Assembly: GCF_030408795.1 (NCBI RefSeq) | Contig: NZ_CP047211.1 | Location: 62,001 to 126,000, forward strand | DNA length: 64,000 nucleotides | Source of the DNA: Corynebacterium hansenii | GTDB taxonomy: Bacteria; Actinomycetota; Actinomycetes; Mycobacteriales; Mycobacteriaceae | Direction of reading: 5' to 3' | Made by a program: the position numbers and the translations under genes | Shown here: one piece after another, positions 36,022-46,492 of the stretch | Layout of the letters: each line of letters starts with the position of its first letter | How positions within the stretch are numbered: position 1 is the stretch's first letter | Notes under the pieces: model-generated | The model's database searches: none | Seen by the model: only the letters and a program-made list of their open reading frames with translations | Told to the model about the DNA's origin: nothing

Positions 36022-38256
36022 TCAGCGGGCGTCCACCCCCGCGTCGTCGAGCATCGGCACGGACACCAGGGCCTCCGGCACGGCGAAGGCGTCGACGAGC
36101 ACGTCGGCCCACGGCCCCAGCGAATCGACGAGGTCGTTGATCGCCGCGCGCACCGCCTTCGTGCGCAGGCCGTTCAGCACGTTCTGCTCCTGGTACCAGC
36201 CCGAGTGGTCGTTGATGACGGACAATGCGAACAGCGTGCGAATCTGCACGAACACGTCCTTCACCGGCGAGCCGTCGTCAAGCGAGGCCTCCGCCTCCAC
36301 GAGCGCCTCCAGCAGCATCGCGTCGACCCGCGCCCACCCGCAGGCGATGAGGTGGTCCTGCGCGGCGTCGACGGCCGCGACGGCGTCCTCCACCTCCATC
36401 TTTTTCGCGCCGCTGAGGCGCCGCGCGAGCGACTTCAGCAGGTTCGACTCTCGGTCCTCGAAGAGCTTGACCTGGTAGCCGGCGTCGAAGATGTCGGTTT
36501 CCTCGCGGTCGGTGACGCTGTCGATGAGCGTCTGCACCGACCGGGCCAGCGGGGTGCGGCGCAGCAGGATGTCGCCGACGTTCTCGACGCCGAAGCGCAG
36601 CATGCCCATCGGGTCGAGGTCGGACAGGCCGCGCGCGTAGGCCGTGATCAGCTCCTTGCCCACCATCTGGATCAGGACGGTGTTGTCGCCCTCGAACGTG
36701 GTGAACACGTCGGAGTCGTCCTTGTGGATGGTCAGCAGGTTCTCCGCCATGTAGCCGGCGCCGCCGCAGGCCTCGCGGCACGCCTGGATGGTGTCCGTGG
36801 CGTGGCGGGTGGCGGCGGCCTTCACGGCCGCGGCGCGCGATTCCATTTCACGCTGCTTCCATTGCTGCTCGTCGGTGGGCTTTGCGACGTCCCACTCGCC
36901 GGCGGCGATCAGGCTCTCCTGCTCGTCCAGGCGGGCGATGATCTGGTTCTGCAGCAGCGCCAGGGCGTAGGAGCGGGCCAGGCGCGGCAGCAGGCGCAGA
37001 CGGTGGGAGCGGTGCTCGATGAGCCGCTTCTCGTTGCCGGGCACGCCCTCGAACTGGCGGCGGCGGGTGGCGTAGCGCAGGGCGATGGTCAGCGACGATC
37101 GCGTCGCCGCGCCGGCCGCCGCGCCGACGGAGATGCGGCCGCGGATCAGCGTGCCCAGCATGGTGAAGAAGCGGCGGTTGCGCGAGTCGATCGGCGACGA
37201 GTAGTTGCCGCGCTCGTCGACGTCGCCGAAGCGGTTGAGCAGGTTCTCGCGCGGCACCCGCACGTTGTCGAACATGATCGTGCCGTTGTCCACGCCCGGC
37301 AGCCCGCCCTTGAGGCCGTGGTCGCCGAGGGTGACGCCCGGCATCGGGTTGCCGTCCTCGTCGCGGATGGGCACGAGGATGCAGTGCACCCCGTGGGATT
37401 CGGCGGGGTCGTGGTTGGCGTCGGTGGCGCTGCCGGGCGTGTGCAGCTGCGCGAACACAGCGGCCATGCGGCCGTGGCGGGCGGCGTTGCCGATGTACGT
37501 CTTCTCCGCCGCCAAGCTGGGGGAGTGGACGACGAACTCGTCGGTTTCGGCGTCGTAGGTGGCGGTGGTCAGCAGGTTCTGCACGTCGGAGCCGTGGCCG
37601 CGCTCGGTCATGGCGAAGCAGCCGAGCAGGTCCAGGTTGATGATCTGCGGCACGAGGTGCATGTGGCGCTCGCTGCCCAGCGCCTCGACCGCGCCGCCGA
37701 ACAACCCCCACTGGACGCCGGACTTCACCATGACTCCGAGATCCGCGTGCCCGACCATCTCCATCCCGGTCAGGGTCGCGCCGATTTCGCCGGTGCCGCC
37801 ATGGTCGGCGCTGAACACGCCCTTGGGCATGCCGGTGTCGCGGAGGCGTTCGAGCCGGGCGAGCACCGCCTCGCGGGCCTCGTCCAGCGGCAGTCCCGCC
37901 TGCGGGCGGAAGAATTCGTCGTCGAGGAAGGCCCGGACGCGTTCGCGTTCGTCGGCGTACTTGCCGTCGAGGACCTTCTGCAGTTCCTTCGCCACCGCGG
38001 GATCCGGGGTGGCGGGCAGTTTCGCGGGCCCCTTGCCCACGGTTTCGGGCTTGGACTTGCCGTCCCCGGCCTTGTCCCCGCCTCTGCCCTTGTCCCCGCC
38101 CCTGCCCTTCTCCTTGTCTTTCCCGTCGCCGACTCCCGCGTCCTCGGCGACGGCGGCGGCCGCGACCTTGTCGATGTCGTCGGCCCGTTCGGTGCTCCCC
38201 ATGGCGACGTCGTCGCCGCGTCGCTCGGATCGGATGGCGTCGTCATTGGTGTCCAT
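36022..38256 (-). CDS. acyl-CoA dehydrogenase / acyl-CoA oxidase-like protein
   Basis: A 744-residue flavoprotein of the acyl-CoA dehydrogenase superfamily, nearest in layout to acyl-CoA oxidases: FAMTERGHGSDVQNL (FAD-binding middle domain), ATRRRQFEGVPGNEKRLIEHRSHRLRLLP, then ACREACGGAGYMAENLLTIHKDDSDVFTTFEGDNTVLIQMVGKEL and an extra C-terminal helical domain (to 744). Residues 1-85 are a poorly conserved charged tail with KGRGGDKGRGGDK repeats. It would catalyse the first step of beta-oxidation. Its first 487 bases overlap, in another frame, the open frame of the HNH gene; even a shorter start near the core would still overlap it. Confidence 0.85.
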   Translation of the reverse strand: MDTNDDAIRSERRGDDVAMGSTERADDIDKVAAAAVAEDAGVGDGKDKEKGRGGDKGRGGDKAGDGKSKPETVGKGPAKLPATPDPAVAKELQKVLDGKYADERERVRAFLDDEFFRPQAGLPLDEAREAVLARLERLRDTGMPKGVFSADHGGTGEIGATLTGMEMVGHADLGVMVKSGVQWGLFGGAVEALGSERHMHLVPQIINLDLLGCFAMTERGHGSDVQNLLTTATYDAETDEFVVHSPSLAAEKTYIGNAARHGRMAAVFAQLHTPGSATDANHDPAESHGVHCILVPIRDEDGNPMPGVTLGDHGLKGGLPGVDNGTIMFDNVRVPRENLLNRFGDVDERGNYSSPIDSRNRRFFTMLGTLIRGRISVGAAAGAATRSSLTIALRYATRRRQFEGVPGNEKRLIEHRSHRLRLLPRLARSYALALLQNQIIARLDEQESLIAAGEWDVAKPTDEQQWKQREMESRAAAVKAAATRHATDTIQACREACGGAGYMAENLLTIHKDDSDVFTTFEGDNTVLIQMVGKELITAYARGLSDLDPMGMLRFGVENVGDILLRRTPLARSVQTLIDSVTDREETDIFDAGYQVKLFEDRESNLLKSLARRLSGAKKMEVEDAVAAVDAAQDHLIACGWARVDAMLLEALVEAEASLDDGSPVKDVFVQIRTLFALSVINDHSGWYQEQNVLNGLRTKAVRAAINDLVDSLGPWADVLVDAFAVPEALVSVPMLDDAGVDAR

Positions 38257-39293
38257 GACTCGAGGTTACCGACATTCGCGGCGGGGATATGTCTAATTCG
38301 ACAGCTATGTGGACACGCAGGCCGCCACCTGCGCTCGGCCACGCCACCTTCGACGAGCGCCGCCAGCGCGGCATCGTCGGCCGGCCCGCACGTGCCCAGC
38401 CAACGGTCCAGCGCGTCCCGCTCGGCGGGCGTCACCCACAGGCCGTAGCGGTGCTTGACGGCGACCTGCCGGGCGACGTACTGGCAGCGGAACGCGGAGT
38501 TGGGCGGCAGCCACGTCGCGGCGTCGCCGTCGCCCTTGCGCTGGTTCGACGGCCCGTCGACGGCCATCAGGTTCAGCGGGTCATTGGCGAACGCCCGCCG
38601 CGCGTCGCCGTCGAGCCCCTGCGCGCCCTTCTGCCAGGCGTCGGACATGGCCACGATGTGGTCGATCTGCACCGCGCTCGACGTCCTCGACCCTCTCTGG
38701 AACGCGATCGCCGCGCCGGTGAACGGATCGTGCAGGGTCCCGGCCAGCGCCACGCAGTCGTTGGTGTTCGGCTTGATCTCCACGTCGACCAGGTCGCGCC
38801 GCAGGATGTCGTTGCGCGTGTCGCAGCCGTTGTGCCCCAGCGCCACGGGCACGTCGTCGGACCATCGCTGCCCGAACAGGTCCCGGTCGTACCCGGTTTT
38901 CGGCGCGCGCCCCTTGGTCTCCAGGGCGGCCAGCTGTCCGCGGATCGCGCCCAGGGGGCCGGCTTCCCCGCTTGACGACGCCCCGCCGTCGCCGCCCATC
39001 GCCCCATCGCCGGCAGGGGCGTTCGGGTCGATGGGCGCGGGCGGAGGCGGCTCCGTGGGCGCGGGCTCCGGTTCCGGCGCCCCGGAATCGGCGGAGGCGT
39101 CTCCTCCGTCCGGCCCGGCTCCGTCCGAAACCTCGCCCCCGGCGGAAGTCCCGGGGGCGCCGAAGGGGTCCGACGGCGGCGTCGCAAAGCCCTCGCCGTC
39201 GAGGGCCGAGCAACCCGACAGTGCCAACCCCGCCGCAAGCACCGCCGCGAGGAGGCGGTGCTTGCGGGGCGTGGTGCGGGCGCTGGATGACAT
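37770..39293 (-). CDS. HNH-family nuclease lipoprotein with 3' run-through
   Basis: An exported lipoprotein (signal LAAVLAAGLALSGC) followed by an Ala/Pro/Asp-rich linker (about 35-115) and a DUF1524/HNH nuclease-like domain (about 120-325): GHNGCDTRNDILRRD, IDHIVAMSDAWQKGAQ, FANDPLNLMAVDGPSNQRKGDGDAATWLPPN, CQYVARQVAVKHRYGLWVTPAERDAL. Such proteins are common secreted nuclease-like proteins of corynebacteria. Recognisable homology stops near base 38340, but the frame stays open through AT-richer DNA that looks like a promoter and for 487 bases inside the next gene. A stop exists in the adjacent frame at about 38305, so a small indel near the 3' end is likely; the natural protein is probably about 325 residues. 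Confidence 0.7.
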   Translation of the reverse strand: MSSSARTTPRKHRLLAAVLAAGLALSGCSALDGEGFATPPSDPFGAPGTSAGGEVSDGAGPDGGDASADSGAPEPEPAPTEPPPPAPIDPNAPAGDGAMGGDGGASSSGEAGPLGAIRGQLAALETKGRAPKTGYDRDLFGQRWSDDVPVALGHNGCDTRNDILRRDLVDVEIKPNTNDCVALAGTLHDPFTGAAIAFQRGSRTSSAVQIDHIVAMSDAWQKGAQGLDGDARRAFANDPLNLMAVDGPSNQRKGDGDAATWLPPNSAFRCQYVARQVAVKHRYGLWVTPAERDALDRWLGTCGPADDAALAALVEGGVAERRWRPACPHSCRIRHIPAANVGNLESWTPMTTPSDPSDAATTSPWGAPNGPTTSTRSRPPPSPRTRESATGKTRRRAGAGTRAEAGTRPGTASPSPKPWARGPRNCPPPRIPRWRRNCRRSSTASTPTNANASGPSSTTNSSARRRDCRWTRPARRCSPGSNASATPACPRACSAPTMAAPAKSARP

Positions 39294-39746
39294 GCGGCGA
39301 CCATATGACACCGCCCGGATCCGCCCGCGCGAGGGGTTCCGGCTTTGGCGCGCATGTTCGAAGGTATCGATCGCGGGCGGGGCGGCTGCGGAGGGGCTGT
39401 GTGGCTGTGGAGGGGCTGGGGCGGAGGGGGGCAGCGGTGGAAGGGGCTGGGCGGCGGCGAACGGCACCCCCGGTTTGTTTCGGCGGGGTTAAACGGCGGT
39501 TGCCCGGCGGTAATCAGGCCCCGGGCCAATTGTGTCGCATGTCACAGTGTCCGCGTGACCTGGGGAAATGGTTGTCGCCGAGTTATGTCATTACGGCCGC
39601 GACCCCCGATGCTCCTTGCAGAAGCCACGCGCGCGCCGCGCCCGGACCACCGGAAACGCCGACCCGGCACCCCGGGCCCCGGACGCGGCGCGCGACGCGA
39701 AAACCCGTGACGTCCGAGAGGACACCAGCAACGAAAGGGGCCGGCA
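39294..39746 (+). promoter_or_regulatory. divergent HNH/gltB upstream region
   Basis: This 453-base region has no convincing gene. 39370-39470 is strongly G-rich on this strand with repeated GTGGAGGGGCTGGG units. The AT-richer part 39500-39600 should hold the gltB promoter, with a CRP/GlxR-type site (39531-39546). AAGGGG at 39735-39740 precedes the gltB ATG. Confidence 0.6.
39531..39546. promoter_or_regulatory. CRP/GlxR-type binding site upstream of gltB
   Basis: TGTGTCGCATGTCACA matches the corynebacterial GlxR/CRP consensus TGTGA-N6-TCACA at nine of ten fixed positions. It lies about 200 bases before gltB. GlxR control of nitrogen assimilation genes is known in C. glutamicum; its use here is inferred. 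Confidence 0.55.
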
Positions 39747-42700
39747 ATGACCGACGCCACGAGCCCGAACGACAGCAGCCGCACCGGCGCAACCGGGACG
39801 CGCGCAGGCGCCACCCTCGCGCACGGCCCGGCGCGCCGGGGCCTGTACGACCCCTCCCGCGAGCACGACGCCTGCGGCGTCGCCTTCGTCGCCGACATCC
39901 ACGGCCGCGCCAGCCGCGACATCGTGGACAAGGCGATCCAGGCGCTGATCAACATCGACCACCGCGGCGCCGCCGGGGCGGAGAAGAACACCGGCGACGG
40001 CGCCGGCATCCTGCTGCAGATCCCCGACGCGTTCTACCGCGCGGAACTGTCCCACGCGGGCGTGCTGCTGCCGGAGCCCGGCGCGTACGCCACCGGCATC
40101 GCCTTCCTGCCGCAGGCCCGCATGGCCACCCTCGACGCCATCCGCGCGGTGGAGGACATCTGCGCCGAGGAGGGCGTGGACCTGATCACCTGGCGCGACG
40201 TGCCGGTCGACGACTCGGCGCTGGGCTCGATGGCCCGCGACGCGATGCCGGTGTTCCGGCAGATCTTCGTCTCCGCCAAGGGCCGCGACGGCCGCCCGCT
40301 GACGGGCATCGACCTGGACCGCAAGGTGTGGTTCGTGCGCAAGCGCTGCGAGCGCGAGCTCGGCGACCGCGGTGCCGGCCAGGGCGCCGGCGGCGACACC
40401 GTGTACTTCCCGTCGCTGTCGAGCCGCACGATCGTCTACAAGGGCATGCTCACCACTCCGCAGCTGGCCGGCTTCTACGCCGACCTGCGGCGGCCGGAGA
40501 TGACCTCCGCCCTGGCGATCGTCCACTCCCGCTTTTCGACGAACACGTTCCCCTCGTGGCCCCTGGCCCACCCGTACCGGCTGGTCGCGCACAACGGCGA
40601 GATCAACACGGTGCGCGGCAACGAGAACTGGATGCGCGCCCGCGAGGCCCTGATCCGCTCGGAGAAGCTGGGCAACATCGACCGCGTCCTGCCGGTGTGC
40701 GACCCCGACGGGTCCGACACCGCCCGGTTCGACGAGGCCCTGGAACTGCTGCACCTGGGCGGCCGCAGCCTGCCGCACGCCGTCATGATGATGATCCCGC
40801 AGGCGTGGGAGCACGACGACGACCTCGACCCCGACGTGCGGGCGTTCTACGAGTACCACTCCTGCCTCATGGAGCCGTGGGACGGCCCGGCGGCGGTGGC
40901 GTTCACCGACGGCACCGTCATCGGCGCCACCCTCGACCGCAACGGCCTGCGCCCGGGGCGCATCTGGGTCACCGACGAAGGCCTGGTGGTCATGGCGTCG
41001 GAGGCCGGCGTGCTCGACATCGCGCCGGAGCACATCGTCCAGCGCACCCGCGTGCGCCCGGGCCACATGTTCCTGGTGGACACCGCCGCCGGGCGCATCA
41101 TCGACGACGCCGAGATCAAGGCCGAGCTCGCCGCGACCGGCCCGTACCGCGAGTGGGTCGAAGAGGGTCTGGTCACCACCGCGGAGCTGCCGCAGCAGCG
41201 CTACGAGTACATGCCGCACCGCCGCGCGGTGCTGCGCCAGCGCGTCTTCGGCATCACCGAGGAAGACGTCGACCTGATCATCCGCCCGATGGCGCTGACC
41301 GGCGCCGAGGCGCTGGGCTCGATGGGTTCCGACACCCCGATCGCCGCGCTGTCGAACCGCCCCCGCATGCTGTTCGACTACTTCGCGCAGCGTTTCGCCC
41401 AGGTGGCCAACCCGCCGCTCGACTCCATCCGCGAGAAGTCCGTCACCAGCATGCACACGCTGCTCGGCGCCGAGGCCGACGTCCTCGACCCGACCGCCGC
41501 CGCGGCGCGCCGCATCCGCCTGGACCAGCCGATCCTGGACAACCACGAGTTCGTCACCCTGGTCCGCGCCCACGAGGACGAGCGCTTCGCCGGGTTCGAG
41601 TCGGCCGTCATCTCCGGCCTGTACCCGGTGGCCCAGGGCGGCCGCGGCATGCGCAACGCCATCCGCCGCGTGCGCCGCGAGGTCTCCGAGGCCATCGACC
41701 GCGGCACGTCGCTGATCGTCCTGTCCGACCGCGAGTCCGACGAGCGGTTCGCGCCGATCCCGTCGCTGCTGCTGACCTCCGCGGTCCACCATCACCTGGT
41801 GGCGGAGAAGACCCGTTCGCGGGCCTCGCTCATCGTCGAGGCCGGCGACGCCCGCGAGGTCCACCACATGGCCATGCTCATCGGCTTCGGCGCCGACGCG
41901 ATCAACCCGTACATGGCGTTCGAGACCATCGACGAGCTGCGGATGAAGAACCGGCTGGGCACCCTCGACCTGGACGAGGCGTGCTCGAACTACTGCCGTG
42001 CGGCCGCCGGCGGCGTGCTGAAGGTGATGTCCAAGATGGGCATCGCCACGGTGCAGTCCTACCGCGGCGCGCAGCTGGCCGACGTCATCGGCCTGGCGCA
42101 GGACTTCCTGGACGAGTACTTCACCGGCGCGGTGTCGCCGCTGGAGGGCGTCGGCCTGGACGAGGTCGCCGCCGACGTGGAGGCCCGCCACCGCAGCGCC
42201 TTCCTGCCCCGCCCGGAGGAGCAGGCGCACCGCGACCTGGACCTGGGCGGCGAGTACAAGTGGCGCCGCGAAGGCGAGTACCACCTGTTCAACCCGGAGA
42301 CGGTGTTCACGCTCCAGCACGCCACGCGCACCGGCCAGTACGCGGTGTTCCGCGACTACACCCGCAAGGTCGACGACCAGACCAAGCGGCTGGCGACGCT
42401 GCGCGGCCTGTTCGAGATGGTCTCCGACCGCCCGCCGGTGCCGATCGACGAGGTCGAGCCGGTGTCGAGCATCGTCAAGCGCTTTTCGACGGGCGCCATG
42501 AGCTACGGCTCCATCTCCGCCGAGGCGCACGAGACGCTGGCCATCGCCATGAACCGCCTGGGGGCGATGTCGAACTCGGGCGAGGGCGGCGAGGACCCGA
42601 AGCGCTTCGCCCGCGAGGCCAACGGCGACTGGCGCCGCAGCGCGATCAAGCAGGTCGCCTCGGGCCGGTTCGGCGTGACCAGCCACTACCTGTCCAACTG

Positions 42701-44420
42701 CACCGACATCCAGATCAAGATGGCCCAGGGCGCCAAGCCGGGCGAGGGTGGCCAGCTGCCGCCGTCGAAGGTCTACCCGTGGGTCGCGGAGGTGCGCATC
42801 ACCACCCCGGGCGTCGGCCTGATTTCGCCGCCGCCGCACCACGACATCTACTCGATCGAGGACCTGGCGCAGCTGATCTTCGATCTGAAGAACGCCAACC
42901 CGAACGCGCGCATCCACGTCAAGCTCGTCTCCGAGCTGGGCGTCGGCACCGTCGCGGCGGGCGTGTCCAAGGCCCACGCGGACGTGGTGCTCATCTCCGG
43001 CCACGATGGCGGCACGGGCGCGTCGCCGCTGACCAGCCTGAAGCACGCCGGCGGCCCGTGGGAGCTGGGCCTGGCCGAGACGCAGCAGACGCTGCTGCTC
43101 AACGGCCTGCGCGACCGCATCCGCGTGCAGTGCGACGGCCAGCTCAAGACCGGCCGCGACGTCATGGTGGCCATGCTGCTCGGTGCGGAGGAGTACGGTT
43201 TCGCCACCGCGCCGCTGGTGGTGGAGGGCTGCGTGATGATGCGCGTCTGCCATCTGGACACCTGCCCCGTCGGCATCGCCACGCAGAACCCGGAGCTGCG
43301 CAAGAAGTACACGGGCCGGGCCGAGCACGTGGTCAACTTCTTCACGTTCATCGCCGAGGAGATCCGCGAGTACCTGGCGGAGCTGGGTTTCCGCACCATC
43401 GACGAGGCCGTCGGCCACGTCGAGTGCCTGCGCCCGCGCTCGGACCTGGCGGAGCTGCCCCGCGCGGCGAAGCTGAACCTCGACCGCATCCTCCACGCCG
43501 TCGAGAGCCCCTGGATGGGCCAGGACCCGCGCTGCACCAAGTCGCAGGAGCACGGGTTGGAGGGCACGCTCGACCAGCAGATCATCGCCGACTCCTCGGC
43601 GCTGCTGGTCGCCGCCCGCCGCGGCGCGGCCGGCGCCGTCGGGCCGCTGCGCCTGAGCTACCCGATCTCCAACGTCGACCGGTCGGTGGGCACGCGCCTG
43701 GGCCACGAGATCACCAAGGCCACCGGCGCCAGGGGGCTTTCCGACGGCGCGCTCGCCGTGGAACTCACCGGCTCCGCCGGCAACTCCTTCGGCGCCTTCG
43801 TGCCCTCGGGCGTGGAGCTGCTCCTCGAGGGCGACGCCAATGACTTCGTGGGCAAGGGACTGTCGGGCGGCCGGATCGTCGTCAAGCCGTCCCGGTCGGC
43901 CCCGCCGACCGCCGACGCGGCCAGCGACACCATCGCCGGCAACGTCATCGGCTTCGGCGCGACCAGCGGCGAAATCTTCATCCGCGGCACCGTCGGCGAG
44001 CGCTTCTGCGTGCGCAACTCCGGCGCGACCGCGGTGGTCGAGGGCATCGGCAACCACGGCTGCGAGTACATGACCGGCGGGCGCGTCGTCGTGCTCGGCC
44101 CCGTCGGCCGCAACTTCGGCGCCGGCATGAGCGGCGGCATCGCGTTCCTCCGCGCCGACGGCGGGGCGGAGGAACTGGCCCGGCACATCAACCCCGAGCT
44201 CGTCGACCTGCTCGAACCCGACGCCGACGACATCGCGTGGCTCACCGGCGTCATCGCCCGCCACCGCGAGCTGACCGGCTCCACCGCCGACGCCGACCCC
44301 GCGTCGATGGTGAAGGTCATGCCCCGCGACTACGCGCGCGTGCTCGATGTCGTCGCGCGCGCCGAAGCCGAGGACCTGGACGTCAACGAAGCGATCATGG
44401 AGGCAGTGAACAATGGCTGA
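39747..44420 (+). CDS. gltB: glutamate synthase (NADPH) large subunit
   Basis: A 1557-residue GOGAT alpha subunit that makes two glutamates from glutamine and 2-oxoglutarate. A propeptide of about 42 residues precedes the N-terminal nucleophile Cys43 ([15 protein letters not shown]), which begins the class II glutaminase domain. The FMN-binding synthase domain lies about 800-1200 ([37 protein letters not shown]); [13 protein letters not shown] holds the 3Fe-4S cysteines; the C-terminal GXGXG domain ends the protein. Eight-base overlap with gltD couples translation. The CRP/GlxR-type site upstream may link it to carbon status. Confidence 0.97.
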   Translation: MTDATSPNDSSRTGATGTRAGATLAHGPARRGLYDPSREHDACGVAFVADIHGRASRDIVDKAIQALINIDHRGAAGAEKNTGDGAGILLQIPDAFYRAELSHAGVLLPEPGAYATGIAFLPQARMATLDAIRAVEDICAEEGVDLITWRDVPVDDSALGSMARDAMPVFRQIFVSAKGRDGRPLTGIDLDRKVWFVRKRCERELGDRGAGQGAGGDTVYFPSLSSRTIVYKGMLTTPQLAGFYADLRRPEMTSALAIVHSRFSTNTFPSWPLAHPYRLVAHNGEINTVRGNENWMRAREALIRSEKLGNIDRVLPVCDPDGSDTARFDEALELLHLGGRSLPHAVMMMIPQAWEHDDDLDPDVRAFYEYHSCLMEPWDGPAAVAFTDGTVIGATLDRNGLRPGRIWVTDEGLVVMASEAGVLDIAPEHIVQRTRVRPGHMFLVDTAAGRIIDDAEIKAELAATGPYREWVEEGLVTTAELPQQRYEYMPHRRAVLRQRVFGITEEDVDLIIRPMALTGAEALGSMGSDTPIAALSNRPRMLFDYFAQRFAQVANPPLDSIREKSVTSMHTLLGAEADVLDPTAAAARRIRLDQPILDNHEFVTLVRAHEDERFAGFESAVISGLYPVAQGGRGMRNAIRRVRREVSEAIDRGTSLIVLSDRESDERFAPIPSLLLTSAVHHHLVAEKTRSRASLIVEAGDAREVHHMAMLIGFGADAINPYMAFETIDELRMKNRLGTLDLDEACSNYCRAAAGGVLKVMSKMGIATVQSYRGAQLADVIGLAQDFLDEYFTGAVSPLEGVGLDEVAADVEARHRSAFLPRPEEQAHRDLDLGGEYKWRREGEYHLFNPETVFTLQHATRTGQYAVFRDYTRKVDDQTKRLATLRGLFEMVSDRPPVPIDEVEPVSSIVKRFSTGAMSYGSISAEAHETLAIAMNRLGAMSNSGEGGEDPKRFAREANGDWRRSAIKQVASGRFGVTSHYLSNCTDIQIKMAQGAKPGEGGQLPPSKVYPWVAEVRITTPGVGLISPPPHHDIYSIEDLAQLIFDLKNANPNARIHVKLVSELGVGTVAAGVSKAHADVVLISGHDGGTGASPLTSLKHAGGPWELGLAETQQTLLLNGLRDRIRVQCDGQLKTGRDVMVAMLLGAEEYGFATAPLVVEGCVMMRVCHLDTCPVGIATQNPELRKKYTGRAEHVVNFFTFIAEEIREYLAELGFRTIDEAVGHVECLRPRSDLAELPRAAKLNLDRILHAVESPWMGQDPRCTKSQEHGLEGTLDQQIIADSSALLVAARRGAAGAVGPLRLSYPISNVDRSVGTRLGHEITKATGARGLSDGALAVELTGSAGNSFGAFVPSGVELLLEGDANDFVGKGLSGGRIVVKPSRSAPPTADAASDTIAGNVIGFGATSGEIFIRGTVGERFCVRNSGATAVVEGIGNHGCEYMTGGRVVVLGPVGRNFGAGMSGGIAFLRADGGAEELARHINPELVDLLEPDADDIAWLTGVIARHRELTGSTADADPASMVKVMPRDYARVLDVVARAEAEDLDVNEAIMEAVNNG

Positions 44421-45963
44421 TCCCAAGGGATTCATGAAGCACCGCCGCGAGGAGCCGGCCCACCGCCCCGTGCCCCTGCGGCTGATGGACTGGAAGGAAG
44501 TCCACGAGCACCCGGCGCCCGGGCACATCGAGACCCAGGCGACCCGCTGCATGGACTGCGGCGTGCCGTTCTGCCACGCCGCGTGCCCGCTGGGCAACAT
44601 CATCCCGGAGTGGAACGACCTGGTGCGGCAGGACCGGTGGCGCGAGGCGTTCGACCGCCTGCACGCGACGAACAACTTCCCGGAGTTCACCGGCCGCCTG
44701 TGCCCGGCGCCGTGCGAGGGCGGCTGCGTCCTGGCCATCAACGATGACGCGGTGACCGTCAAGGACATCGAGCTGGCCATCGCCGAGCGCGGCTTCGAGG
44801 AGGGCTGGGTTCAGCCGATCCCGCCGAGCTTCGACACCGGCCAGTCGGTCGCGGTGATCGGTTCCGGGCCGGCCGGCCTGGCCGCCGCCCAGCAGTTGAC
44901 CCGCGCCGGGCATGCGGTGACGGTCTTCGAGCGCGACGACAAGCCCGGCGGGCTGATGCGCTACGGCGTGCCGGACTACAAGATGGAGGCCCGGTTCCTC
45001 GACCGCCGCCTGGAGCAGATGGAGGCCGAGGGCACCGTGTTCCGCTGCGGCATCTCGCCGAGCGCCGCTGATCTGGCGGACTTCGACGCGGTGGTGCTGG
45101 CCACGGGTGCCACGCTGCCGCGCGACCTGCCCGTCGACGGCCGCGACCTGGACGGCATCCACCAGGCGATGGAGTACCTGCCGCACGCCAACCGCGTGGC
45201 GGCCGGCGACGCCGAGGTGCCGGAGATCGACGCCCGGGGCAAGCGCGTGGTGGTCATCGGCGGCGGCGACACCGGCATCGACTGCTTCGGCACCGCCCTG
45301 CGCCAGGGCGCGGCGTCGGTCACGCAGTTCGACATCCGCCCGCGGGCCCCGCGCTCGCGTGCGGCGTCGACCCCGTGGCCGATGTACCCGCTGGTCTGGC
45401 GCGTGGCCACGGCGCACGAGGAAGGCGAGTACGTCATCTCCGGTTCGGAGCCGCCGGAGGTCACCGCGGCGCTGGGCCTGGATGCGCGGGTGTCCGGCGA
45501 GACGCTGGGCAAGCGCGTGTTCAACGCCAACACGGTGTCCTTCCACGGCGAGGACGGGCGAGTCACCGGCATCTCGGCCAACGAGGTCGCCGTCGTCGAG
45601 GGCCGCCGCGTGCCCATGAAGGGCACCGACTTCGACATCGACGCCGATCTGGTGCTCATCGCGCTGGGCTTCACCGGCCCCGAGCGCGGCGGGATCGTCG
45701 CCGAGCTGGGCGTCGTGTTCGACGAGCGCGGCCGCATGGTCCGCGACGGCGACTACAGGGCGACGCTCGAGCCGGACGCGCTTTACGACGGCTCGTTCAC
45801 CGGCCCCGTGTTCGTCGCGGGGGACAACGGCCGGGGCGCCAGCCTGATCGTGTGGGCCATCGCCGAGGGCCGCGCCTGCGCCGAGGCGGTGGACCGCCAC
45901 CTGATGGGCGAGTCGAATCTGCCGCGTGCGGTGGAGCCGGCGGACATGCCCATCGGCGTGTAG
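44413..45963 (+). CDS. gltD: glutamate synthase (NADPH) small subunit
   Basis: A 516-residue beta subunit that feeds electrons from NADPH through FAD and Fe-S clusters to GltB. The N-terminal cysteines of [17 protein letters not shown] (46, 49, 54, 58) bind one 4Fe-4S cluster and CPAPCEGGC holds more. [17 protein letters not shown] is the FAD site and [22 protein letters not shown] the NADPH site. GGAGG lies about 10 bases before the ATG, inside the gltB 3' end. A strong hairpin follows (45977-46023). Confidence 0.96.
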   Translation: MADPKGFMKHRREEPAHRPVPLRLMDWKEVHEHPAPGHIETQATRCMDCGVPFCHAACPLGNIIPEWNDLVRQDRWREAFDRLHATNNFPEFTGRLCPAPCEGGCVLAINDDAVTVKDIELAIAERGFEEGWVQPIPPSFDTGQSVAVIGSGPAGLAAAQQLTRAGHAVTVFERDDKPGGLMRYGVPDYKMEARFLDRRLEQMEAEGTVFRCGISPSAADLADFDAVVLATGATLPRDLPVDGRDLDGIHQAMEYLPHANRVAAGDAEVPEIDARGKRVVVIGGGDTGIDCFGTALRQGAASVTQFDIRPRAPRSRAASTPWPMYPLVWRVATAHEEGEYVISGSEPPEVTAALGLDARVSGETLGKRVFNANTVSFHGEDGRVTGISANEVAVVEGRRVPMKGTDFDIDADLVLIALGFTGPERGGIVAELGVVFDERGRMVRDGDYRATLEPDALYDGSFTGPVFVAGDNGRGASLIVWAIAEGRACAEAVDRHLMGESNLPRAVEPADMPIGV

Positions 45964-45976
45964 CGAAACCGCTGTT

Positions 45977-46023
45977 GGAGGGGCCGCCGTGACCGGAATT
46001 AACCCGGGCGCGGCGGCCCCTCC
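45977..46023 (+). terminator. strong hairpin terminator after gltD
   Basis: Perfect 13-base arms GGAGGGGCCGCCG (45977-45989) and its complement (46011-46023) enclose a 21-base loop. It lies 14 bases after the gltD stop and just before ybjQ, so it should end the gltBD transcript. Confidence 0.85.
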
Positions 46024-46041
46024 TTGCGTATGCTCGCTGCC

Positions 46042-46362
46042 ATGATCATGACGACCACCCCCAGCATCCAGGGCCGCGACATCGCCCATTACATCCGCAT
46101 CGTCTCCTCGGAGGCCATCTCCGGCGTCAACATGTTCAAGGACATCGGCGCCGGCTTCCGCAACCTCGTCGGCGGCCGCGCCGAGTCCTACGAGAAGGAG
46201 CTCGAGAAGACCCGCGAGACCGCGCTCGCGGAGCTGTACGAGCGCGCGCAGGCCCTCGGCGCCGACGCCGTCATCGGCGTGGACCTGGACTACGAGGTCC
46301 TCGGCGCCGACAACGGCATGCTGATGGTCACCGCCTCCGGCACCGCGGTGAAGCTGGCCTGA
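46042..46362 (+). CDS. YbjQ family (DUF74) protein
   Basis: A 106-residue protein of the YbjQ/UPF0145 family, pentameric proteins of unknown function sometimes called heavy-metal-binding domain proteins. The whole family pattern is present: [58 protein letters not shown] and [13 protein letters not shown]. The ATG at 46042 is preferred because it matches the family N-terminus; an upstream ATG at 46030 and TTG at 46024 are in frame, and none has a good ribosome site. The last codons and stop are part of a 32-base tandem duplication. Confidence 0.88.
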   Translation: MIMTTTPSIQGRDIAHYIRIVSSEAISGVNMFKDIGAGFRNLVGGRAESYEKELEKTRETALAELYERAQALGADAVIGVDLDYEVLGADNGMLMVTASGTAVKLA

Positions 46363-46421
46363 CGTCCCGCCGGGCCGGGGTGAAGCTGGCCTGACGCCCC
46401 GCCGGACCGGGGTGAAGCCGG
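46348..46421 (+). repeat. 32-base tandem duplication across the ybjQ stop
   Basis: Two near-identical 32-base units (46348-46379 and 46380-46411), each starting GTGAAGCTGGCCTGACG, and the first 10 bases of a third. The unit includes the last four codons and stop of ybjQ, so the duplication created a second copy of the gene's tail without altering the protein. Confidence 0.8.
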
Positions 46422-46492
46422 ACCGGGCCCGACGCGGCCCGATCACTCCGGGGCGGTGCGCCCCGAGGCCGGGCGCTCCGTGGCCGGGCCGG

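Noticed and set aside
39591..44780. A very long open frame on the minus strand opposite gltB
   Set aside because: Antisense frames stay open in GC-rich genes because G/C third positions avoid stops; the translation is Arg/Gly/His/Asp-rich without any family motif, while gltB on the plus strand is certain.
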